Position numbers and translations under genes: made by a program. A DNA stretch of 64,000 nt from Bolinopsis microptera. Lineage: Eukaryota > Ctenophora > Tentaculata > Lobata > Bolinopsidae. Below the pieces are notes generated by a model that saw only the letters and a list, made by a program, of their open reading frames with translations, did not search any database and had not been told where the DNA came from. Below are positions 1 through 10,100 of the stretch, piece by piece. The stretch spans positions 1,606,879 to 1,670,878 of the forward strand of contig NC_087080.1 in assembly GCF_026151205.1 (NCBI RefSeq), written 5' to 3'. Positions within the stretch are counted from its first letter, which is position 1. Every line of letters begins with the position of its first letter.

Positions 1-232
1 ACTCATTTTGTGTCATTTCCTTGTAGCCCAATGCGATTGTTTAACTTTAACTTTAAGTTTATGAAGAATTATGTAATTACAGATAGTGTCATTTCCTTGT
101 AGCCCAATGCTAACGTTTAACTTTAAGATTTATGAAGACTTATGTAATTACAGATAGTGTCATTTCCTTGTAGCCCAATGCTAATGTTTAACTTTAAGAT
201 TTATGAAGACTTATGTAATTACTAATTACAGA
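1..232. repeat. Three tandem copies of a ~71-85 bp unit
   Basis: The phrase TGTCATTTCCTTGTAGCCCA recurs at about positions 11, 87 and 158. Each time it is followed by a TTTAACTTTAA block and TATGAAGA.TTATGTAATTACAGA. The copies differ by a few substitutions and small indels, so this is an ageing short tandem array that may continue to the left of the window. No coding potential is seen. Confidence 0.75.
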
Positions 233-428
233 GAGTAGCAGAGAATTTTTGCGTGTGGATCGAATTTCGAGCCTCGAAAACACAATTATTAAACCAAAAA
301 TAAGTTTTTAGCAATTTTAAACGGGAAAAACGTCCGCAGAAAATCTAGATTTGCAGAAATCAAGAGTTAAAGCCAAAGGTGAGGCACAACTCTAAAATAA
401 CTCCGGCCAGTATGCAGTATAACTTTGT

Positions 429-683
429 ATGGTAAGTCTACCAAGGCTGTCAAACAAGTTACGAAGCAGGAGATTAAAAATGGCGGGACACTGCATCAGA
501 CATCCTGAGCTACTTGCCAGTGATTTAGAACCTACGCACGGTAGAGCACAGCAAGGCCTACCAAGACAAAGCTACTTGTCTATGTTACTGAAGGAAGTTG
601 GGACAAACTCTAAAGAGGAACTGCGAACCCTGATGCGGGACAGGGATATATGGAGGGTGTTATCTGGCGTAGATCGGACTTAG
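429..683 (+). pseudogene. LINE reverse-transcriptase C-terminal relic
   Basis: The 84-codon frame reads like the extreme C-terminus of a non-LTR retrotransposon polyprotein: a basic start with KMAGHCIRHPELLASD, then EPTHGRAQQGLPRQSYL, then EELRTLMRDRDIWR. This GHCIRHPE...GRPR.TYL...DR..WR pattern is typical of LINE C-terminal tails. It is followed at about 691 by a short (TAG)n run, a common LINE 3' tail. No endonuclease or palm domain lies upstream, so this is a 5'-truncated copy. It resembles the relic at 13.0-13.6 kb and could belong to the same family. The call rests on motif recognition. Confidence 0.6.
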
Positions 684-752
684 CTCCGACATAGTAGTAG
701 TAGTAGTAATTAGTATAGAAGCTTACAGACTGAGTTTATCCTGCCACTAAAA

Positions 753-872
753 GTGGAGCATACCTTCCTAATTCCTGCGTTAGCAAAGCTGGATCTATCC
801 AATCCTACCCATGTGGAGCATACCTTCCCAGTTCCTGCGCTAGCAAAGCTGGATCCATCCAATCCTACTCAC
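753..872. repeat. 60-bp unit tandemly duplicated
   Basis: GTGGAGCATACCTTCC begins at 753 and again at 813, and the two 60-bp copies differ by only a few bases. The block follows the LINE relic and its TAG tract and may derive from it. The open frame across it has no recognisable product. Confidence 0.7.
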
Positions 873-1916
873 GAGACTGTGATCATTATAATACTTTTTC
901 ATCATTTTTATAAAGTATTAGTGATTTCGTGTCTAACGTTATCCGAAACCGATACATCTAAAATAATGTGCAACAAATTAGTCGCGGGTTACTTTTATTC
1001 ACAGTATGTGGTACTACTACTACTACTACTAGTACTACCAGTTAGTAATAATAGTAGTACTGCATGTAGTAGTATTAAAAGTACTCTGTGAACTACTCTC
1101 CGAAAGATCACCTGTTATTTCCCCGTTTTATGAGAAGGTCATGTATTCATCGTGGCAAAACGGTCGCTACGGTCGCTTAGATACGGTCGCTTAGCGCGTA
1201 TCTAAGCGACCGTTTTGGGCGAGCGAATTAGTCAGAGCCCTTAAGCGAGCGCATTAGTAAGAGCCAGAAATAACTCATTCCTTATTTATTTTACAATAAT
1301 TTTGATTTCAAAATAAGTTACAACATACAAATTACAAACCATGCAAACAAATTTGGATGCGACCATCTTAATCTTTTGATAATATGTACATAAATTTAAT
1401 TTCAGTATGAGAAGAGGATTAAGTTGCAAATTCTGTCAAAAATCTCATTTTGAAGACATATTTATATTATAAATACGTATACCAAAAATAAAATTTGTAA
1501 CTTAAACTAAAGTATAACTAAAATTACAAACATTTTTGTCATAAAACGAACTTTTAAGGCTGATTGAATTTTGAAATGATTAGAGTAAACTTTGCATAGT
1601 TAAAAAAATATAAATGAAAACTCAACGGCAATTCATGCACAGTTCAATTAACAATTACACATTAAACTTAAAACTAAAAGAGACTCTAAGATGAGTAAGT
1701 TGACAGTTCTTATTACTTTATTCTCGAAATCACTGTTACTATGGTAACTTAAGTCGTGTAACTATGGTAACAACGTTCTAGATAGGCCACCACTAGAGAT
1801 AATTAATTGATATTTAATTACTGATTACATTTGTACATTAAAATTCATTAAACAAATAAATAATAATATGACGTTCGACTGAGTCAAATACCCAGTCAAT
1901 GGATGGCAGATTATTC
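873..1916. other. Intergenic, AT-rich; one 17-bp-stem hairpin
   Basis: I see no gene. A TAC/TAG microsatellite lies around 1010-1070. An inverted repeat with arms 1169-1185 and 1197-1213 (ACGGTCGCTTAGATACG and its complement) could form a GC-rich hairpin with an 11-nt loop. A short GTAACTATGGTAAC-type motif at about 1755-1771 resembles the 21-bp minisatellites found further along. Confidence 0.5.
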
Positions 1917-2333
1917 GACGTCACGTGTTTTGGTGACGTCACGTGTTTTGGTGACGTCACGTGGTTTGGTGACGTCACGTGGTTTGGTGACGTCACGTGG
2001 TTTGGTGACGTCACGTGGTTTGGTGACGTCACGTGGTTTGGTGACGTCACGTGGTTTGGTGACGTCACGTGGTTTGGTGACGTCACGTGGTTTGGTGACG
2101 TCACGTGGTTTGGTGACGTCACGTGGTTTGGTGACGTCACGTGGTTTGGTGACGTCACGTGGTTTGGTGACGTCACGTGGTTTGGTGACGTCACGTGGTT
2201 TGGTGACGTCACGTGGTTTGGTGACGTCACGTGGTTTGGTGACGTCACGTGGTTTGGCGACGTCACGTGGTTTGGTGACGTCACGTGGTTTGGTGACGTC
2301 ACGTGGTTTGGTGACGTCACGTGGTTTGGTGAC
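1917..2333. repeat. 18-bp minisatellite of CRE/E-box motifs, ~23 copies
   Basis: The unit GACGTCACGTGGTTTGGT is repeated head to tail about 23 times with almost no variation. The first two copies carry TGTTTTGG in place of TGGTTTGG, and one copy near 2259 has GGCGACG. Across each unit junction the sequence reads TGACGTCACGTGG, a palindromic CRE (TGACGTCA) overlapping an E-box (CACGTG). Because 18 is a multiple of three, the array is open in several frames on both strands, which gives spurious repetitive ORFs. It lies about 400 bp beyond the stop codon of the gene at 2731-11866. Confidence 0.9.
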
Positions 2334-2730
2334 AGGTTATTTATTTCAGGTTCACAACGACATCACGTTTGTTTTTCGTCCGACGGATCAGTAGCGAAGT
2401 TTCTTAGCAATATCTGAAGGTTTAACAGTTACTAAGGGTAATAAAGGTGGAATTGAACGTGGAATTGAACTGTATAATTAAGTAATTACGTAATTACAAT
2501 CAAACTTCAAAGATTAGTATTAATATTTAAAATCAACATGTCCCTGATTTGTGTTCACCAATCGCAAGACACTTAACCCGACGTCATATCTAACCCGTCA
2601 CAGCGACACTGATTATATCGCAGTTAAAGTTGAATAATTATATTATGTTAATCTTAGAATTAATATTGTGGACACAATATTAGAACAGACCTGATAAATA
2701 ACTAGAGTTCACACGCGACAGTGGGCGGGA

Positions 2731-4152
2731 TCAAAAGTAATTCAGTTTCACAGCTCGATTGCCATCTGATAAGATTGGGGGTGTTTCCATGGTAACATCC
2801 AGCGGTTCCGGACTAAACCAACCGTTAGAATTACCTGGTGGTGAGAAAATTGTTGATTTTACTCGTCTAAATTTCTTCGAAGTAGCGCGCGCCTAGCAAA
2901 CCTTATACAAACTGTATACTGGCTGATATGGGCGTGTTTATAGTATAGAGGTGATATTATTATAGCATATAAGCATATAAAATTAGAGGTGATCGCGTCT
3001 TCACAGCGAGCTCATGCTCGCATGCGCGCTTAATAAATCACAATGTAGTTTTTTTCGCGATAACTCAAAATCTACATTGTTTCAAATTTCCTTTTGGGGG
3101 TAAGTTAGTTTTAGTAGGCGAACATTTTGCTAAAAACTGAAATTGAAACCGAAAGTCTCTTAGTCTCTATCTCTTTTACTTTCAGAGATAGGCCCTTACA
3201 GCCAGTAAGGTTATAACTATAACCTACGCGCATTTAAAAAACTTTCGCTTCCATTTTAAGAACTTTCGCTTTCACTTTGAAAACTTTGCTGGCTACCAGC
3301 GTTGCTCTTTGTACTTGGTGAGCGAAAAGAACCCGTATTATAAATATTCCGTATCTTAACTTATAAGTATTCAATAGTATACTATTTAATACTATTACTG
3401 CCCACTTACCTTTTCCTGATATGATGACGTTGATGGGGGAAACCTTTTGTTTCTTTACGATAATGACAATCACAATCCCCAGAACCATGACCACCAAAAG
3501 AGCTACAATCAAAATGGTTATCGTGTTGCTGTTCAGTCCACCGTCACCTGCCAGGTGAACCATCAGAAAATCCGGGTTTTTTAAAGCTTGAAAGATGTAA
3601 AAGTGTCAACTAGGATAAATGTTTTTTGCTGTTTAGTGGATTTGCTTTAGGCGAGAAAAAGTAGGTTTGTAGAATTAGCAAGTGCGATTAATAAGACAGT
3701 TGCTATAGTAACGCTAGCAGTTGCTATAGTAACGCTGGCAGTTGCTATAGTAACGCTGGCGGTTGCTATAGTAACGCTGACAGTTGCTATTGTAACGCTA
3801 GTAGTTGCTATAGTAACGCTAGCAGTTGCTTTAGTAACGCTGGCAGTTGCTATAGTAACGCTGGCAGTTGCTATAGTAACGCTGACAGTTGCTATAGTAA
3901 CGCTGACAGTTGACATAGTAACGCTGCTACTCTAGCAATCAGATGATAGACGTGGGGGCAGATTACCTTCCGTTTTATCAGTCTCACAATTATTACCCTC
4001 CCACCCCGCACTACAGACACACTGGTAGTACCACCGAATCCTGCATTGGTCAGACCCCAACACCGAGATACACTCACTAATACTCCTGAACTCTGAACAC
4101 TCCCCCTTACTCGTACACTCGTGACCTGCCGTACAGGAGAACTTGCACACCG
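2731..4152 (-). CDS. Exons 13-15: EGF, membrane span, cytoplasmic tail and stop
   Basis: Exon 13 (4152-3967) encodes CTAGHECTSKGEC and YYQCVCSAGWEGNNCE, closing the EGF region. Exon 14 (3547-3410) encodes about 24 hydrophobic residues (ITILIVALLVVMVLGIVIVI) followed by a KKQK stop-transfer sequence. Exon 15 (2834-2731) follows a CACCAG acceptor and adds 33 further codons before TGA. The tail is about 55 residues, proline-rich in its middle, and ends VKLNYF. The coding sequence of exon 15 contains GTTACCATGGAAAC, a canonical X-box by chance or otherwise. Confidence 0.75.
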
Positions 4153-7100
4153 CTGAACAGAGTCATTGTTGGGGACAAAATATTGGAGGTCGGAATCGGG
4201 TGTGTTAGTGAGAGCTTGAAAATAGTTACATATTTTAAATAAGATTGAAATTTTGAAAATACCGAATTTGGGATGACCACAACGAACAAGATTAGCTTTA
4301 TATCAAAGTAATCTGACGAATGAGAGAATGATTATTGGTTATGACTGGTTATTGGTTAATCACCAGAATAGTCATCAGGATGAGGTGAACAAGACCAGCC
4401 AGCACCACAAGGACTCGGCCTCGCCTCACAAGGGTTATGAGGTAGGAGGTCCACTGAACACTGATCACTGACGACATTATTGAGGGTGTTACCCAGTTGT
4501 AGCAGCTCCACTCCGTTAATACTGAGAGAGTTTACACAACCCTGGTATCTCTGGTCTGAGAGTTTCTGGGCAGAGCTCCGTTTTGAGGTTGTTCTCCTCC
4601 TCAACATTGCTTTGTTGCTCCCTCCTAACTTATACTGTCGGGGAGAGAGAACAGTAAACGTTTCGCTGTACAATTTAGTCAGTACGGTTGATTGATTGAT
4701 TGGGGAACTGGTCCGTAGTACCAGCTCCAATGTTTACTCAAAAATAATATATAATTGTTATAAGTTAATATTCATCCCCGAAGGGCACGCAGATTATGAT
4801 TGTGATGTTATCTACCTTACTCGGGAATATTATAACCGGGATAAAGTGGTGGGTTTTGGAAGATTCCGCCATATTTTTCCCGGTCAAAAATTTTACCAGT
4901 CATAAAAAAACCCGCCGACTCAGATTATGGGGTTCCAAGGGGGTGGTGATCATCATATTTTACCTGAAGTCTCATATGTGCTAGAGAAGACTTTTGAAGC
5001 AGTGGATGGAGGGCTGTAACTTTATTGGCGGTTGTTACCATAATTTCGTTATAAAAATTACAATTTGGTCATAGAAATCAGATTTCACGGTGGTCCACGG
5101 TGGATTGATTACTGGAGCAGTTGAAGATGCAAAGCCAAGACGTTCCCCAATACCAAGCGGTGGGCAGGAAATTAAGCTCCGGCTGACCTTCAGAGCAGTA
5201 GCCCCATTAGCGGACAAAATGAAAGTCTTGTTAAGACAACAATACAACTTCGAATTTGACGGTCAGCAGCAGGGGGATATCAATAATGATAATGGAGGGG
5301 ACATTAACGATAATGAGAATGAGAATACGCTTTAATGAAGATTTGACTTATTATTGCTTAGATTTATTTTCCTTTAAATAGACGTGTCTTTTTTTTCTAT
5401 TTCTGAGTAATATCAATAACTGCAAATTGAAATAACTTCTTTAACAAGTAACAAAAACAAAAATTTCGGTTGAAAATTGGTTGACCTCTGAAAAAAAACT
5501 TGAAAGGTCGGCCACCGGTAAATACATGACCGGGATAATTTGGCGGGTTTTGGGAAAGTCCGCCATATTTTTCCCGGTCATTAATTTTCCCATTCATAAA
5601 TTAACCCGCTATAATATTCCCGAGTAAGGTATTAAAACTATTCAATTAAAATTATATTGGTCGATTCTACTGGCCCTGATCTGCAAACAAATTTGATATT
5701 TATAACTTGATGATGCTGCCTCGCCGCAATAACTAGTAGTGTAACTATGGTAACTAGTAGTGTAACTATGTTAACTAGTAGTGTAACTATGGTAACTAGT
5801 AGTGTAACTATGGTAACTAGTAGTGTAACTATGGTAACTAGTAGTGTAACTATGGTAACTAGTAGTGTAACTATGGTAACTAGTAGTGTAACTATGTTAA
5901 CTAGAAGTGTAACTATGGTAACTAGTAGTGTAACTATGGTAACTAGTAGTGTAACTATGTTAACTAGTAGTGTAACTATGGTAACAAGTAGTGTAACTAT
6001 GGTAACTAGTAGTGTAACTATGGTAACTAGTAGTGTAACTATGGTAACTAGTAGTGTAACTATGGTAACTAGTAGTGTAACTATGGTAACTAGTAGTGTA
6101 ACTATCAGAAACTCAAAATTACAGGAAAGAAAAATCACCTTAATGTCAGACGAGGGGGTAGAAAAATCCCAAGAACAAGGAACTTTTACAGTTTCTCCAA
6201 TGATAGCATCTGTACCGTCAAATTTAACGGTTATTTTGGAACCTTCTACCGCTACCTGCTTATCTCCTATCATGTATTGAGTTCCTGGGATATAAATTGT
6301 TTTCATCACTTATGATATCATTATTTATCAGTTAAGTCGAACAGTTTTGTTTGAGACCATAAATAAGAAACAATTTGTTCAGATCAGTTCCAGAATTAAA
6401 GATTACTTCCCAGTGCCCACGACACGTGATTATAAATAACCAGTACCTCCAGCAGCACTAAGACTCAGGTCACATTTAGTTCCCATATTCAGTTGCAAAA
6501 TCTCCCCCACCTCCGCTACTGACTTCTGAAAATCTGGGCATTGAATTTTCAGATTTTTGGGAAGTTGCGAGTAAAATACGAATTTTAACTATTGGACTAT
6601 TTCTGATGAAAATAATTGATAAAATACCCAAACATTGAAATCGGAAGGTAAATAACAAGATTATTATTTACCGATGGTAAGAGTTTGCTGCTCGTGATTG
6701 ATAGGTATTTTCCTCAAATTAGAAGTGAAATCGCTCGTGTAACCGTTAAATGATAAACCTGTAAATCTGTTACAATCTAGTCCGCTATAACCTGTTATGT
6801 AAGGTTGTCAATTTTTGTATACAATTTTAATGACGCGTTATTTAGAACCGATTATTGGTTTTACGACTATTAATTGATTCTTTTCAATTGTTACTGATAT
6901 ATAACCTTCTTTTGGGAGCTGTAAAGAGTGGCTCGTGCTACACAAAAACACACAAAATGTAATTACAACGTTGAATACTACAAACGTGGTATAAATGAAA
7001 AACTTACGAGTGAAAATATTAAACAGTGAAAGTATAAAAAGTCGGATAGAACCGAATTTAACAGACCGTTAGGACAAGTACAAGAGATGTGACCATCAGA

Positions 7101-10100
7101 ATCCGAACAGGAACCATCGTTAGAACAGGAGTATTCTGAACAACTCATTGTACTGGCTACTGCGTTACCTGATACAGGACATTGCGCATTTTTAGTGATC
7201 ACATGTCAATCTAATATCTATGAGCTATAAATTGTGACAAAACGATCCAAATTGGCTAATTTGAATAAGCTTAACTGATCAAAAATGAGTGTAAGCTTCT
7301 GAAACATAAATCTGTCGTATCAATTATATGTCGTACTATCTTACTATGGACTGGACAGAAAAACTTGAAGTTTAAAACACTAACCATCAGAGGATATTCT
7401 ATCAAACTCCAACTTCACCTCTCCCAACTTTACAGCATGAAATGTGCCCACAAACGGGGCGTAGATTGTTCTAGAAACTCCAGCCAGACAATCTGTCTCA
7501 TACCAGGTGCAGTCTGCTGGGCTCCCTCCAAACCAAATCTCAGAGAACGAGTCTGCTAATTTTGCTGACGTGACTTTCAGCTCAGAGTCAACATCTAGTT
7601 TTATCTCCCTCGAACTACCGTCAATGTAAAGTTTCAGCTTAGTGACTCCTCCGGACGCTAAATTTAATCCTGTGGCTCGTTTTGTTGAGGTTTTGTAAGG
7701 TTCCATCTGTTCTGTTACGGATAATTCCAAAGTTTTGTCGTCCACCTTCCGTAAGACTATCTTGATGTCATTTTCTGAATCATCTATATAAATTCCCTGT
7801 TTGAGATGAATTGTTAAAGGAGGGCAAAAATGGTGACAAGATATTGGAACTGCCTACAAACGACCTGATCACCGTCCGTACATAATTGATTGATGTTTGA
7901 TGATCTTACGATTACCCTACCGTTAATTATTAGTTACCAACTTTATAATACACGGCCAGTCATATCAGAAATCCAAATGTTTGCTGCGCGGCACAACACG
8001 CGCGCTTAAAGTATGCCTACGATGTAACGCTTTTTACATTAATTTGTCGTTCAACGAAATTTAAGGAGGATGATGTGACAGCATGGTTGCCAGTATATGG
8101 GCTTTTTTTTCTTCATATTTTAAACAGTTCACTGTTTAAAATCGTTGAAGTTGGTCTGAAAGTTTTATTTCAAACGTAAAATTACCTTGAACAAAGCTAA
8201 GTACATGTATGAGGCACCAGCAGCCATTTTCACTTCAATCTCTGCTGACTTCACTGTGAGACTATTAATTCTAGCACCCGTGCCACCTTCACTAAAACAC
8301 ATGTTGAAGATCAAATCATGAAATTAGAGTTCAAGAAAATACATGTTCACTAAAATAGGGAAATAATGAACAAATTACAAAATGATAAAAACCATTAACT
8401 ATTATTACTTACGGTATGTAAAATACTTTAGCATATTCACATTTATCGCCCTCAAACTGATGAGAACAGTCACACAAATGATTAGTGACATCTTGCAAGT
8501 TAGACATGTCACGTGAACAAGCACCCCCGTTTTTACAGGGCTTAGACTCGCAGGGGTATCTGGGGTGTTTAGAGTTGATAGAATTAGGTAAGAGGACTGG
8601 TTTTGAGGAAAGAGCGCCCAATTTGTTGAAGTAGCAAGTGCCATCTTAAAATACTGTCAGCTAGAGAAATTAATTTGTTTAATTGCTTCCCCTGCATTAT
8701 GACAGCTGGAATAATATATGAAATTGTTGCATTTTATTTAATCGCTACAGTTCGTTGCTATATTTCATTTAATTGCTATACTTTATTTCATTAAGTGGTT
8801 CATTATGTAATTATTAATGAAAAGTTCATCAAACTCAACCAACCATGTTACGCCTACCTATTGAGGTGAAACGAATAAACTATATTAAGTAAGTATAAAA
8901 TTGATATTTTTACGACAATGTTACTTACGAGGTAAAATGTTCACAATTATCTCCATCTGTACCACTCGGACAATTACACTCGAGTACAATTCCTTTTTGG
9001 GAACATACCCCGTTATTTTTACAGTAGTCTTCTTTGCAGGACACTAGCTCACAGACGTTCAGAGTATGATCTGCCTGGAGATAAAGAACCTTATCAGACT
9101 TTATAAGGGTCACTATCGTATAGACTTGTATACTGGTGAGGTAGCAAGGATATGATTGGATCTGATTGGTCACTGTCGCTTGTTAGAGAAATTTTCTTCG
9201 CCCAATTTCCCAGGAAAACTGAGATAAACTGTTAAAAATCCCTTCTTGCTTTGTTTCTCTATATCTTCAAGACATAAATCATTGAGAGGCCGTATATTAA
9301 ACATCTTTTTTATAAACATGGAATTGAGTGAGATTGTAAAGCTACTCACCAGTTTATATCCTTCGTCCTCGTCACACTCACACAGTCCGTTATCATTACA
9401 ATTTCCGAGAGTGCAATCATCACCTGTAGCGCACACTGCGAATATTATAACTTAATAAAGTTGATATTAGACCTATAATATTTAATAAATTATTATTATA
9501 TAACTTTATTCAAATCAAAAATAGAACATAAATGAACGTGTGGATTGGTCTCTTATCCATCCAGTGCGTGTAGTTATATGCCTGCTGCTGTGGGAGAATG
9601 AAGTATTGGTAGCAAATAAACAATTTAATAAATTACAGTAATTAATAGCCTATTATGTTTACATGTTAAGTAACCTCCCAAATTTTAACTTTCAATAAAG
9701 TCAGCCTGCAACTTTTAAGTAGAAACAACTTGTAAGCATCAAGGTTCGTCTACTCACCTATACAATCCTTGGCAAGAGGAGTAAAGAACCCCTCCTCACT
9801 ACAAGTCAACACTTGCTTCGTCTCCCCCTCCCCCTCCTTAATATGATACCCCTGAGTACAGGTGACTGTCACAACTGTTCCACTGCTATACGGTCCTACT
9901 GTATCAGCAGCAGAGTTAGAAAGAGTTAGGGGACAGGTCGTCTCTTCACATAGTCGGGGGTCAGCTGAGGATTTCTTGTAGCCTTCTTTACACTCACACA
10001 CACCCTGAGCGCTGCAGTTACCGTCTGTACAATCAACTGTACCACTCACACATTCTGGGGGAGTAGTGAGTCAGAGGGAATAGCTGGGAGTTTCACTGCC

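Noticed and set aside
1838-2417. Frames of 160-172 codons with TSPNHV/DVTWFG repeats
   Set aside because: Artefact of the 18-bp minisatellite.
5638-6309. 223-codon minus-strand frame starting MKTIYIPGTQYMIG
   Set aside because: Its first part is exon 11 of the EGF/LamG gene; the rest is intron made of the 21-bp repeat. A splice donor at 6138 ends the coding part.
9170-9436. Extending exon 4 past 9,350 into the long open frame
   Set aside because: A consensus GTGAGT donor at 9,349 keeps phase with exon 5; the extension has no EGF pattern.
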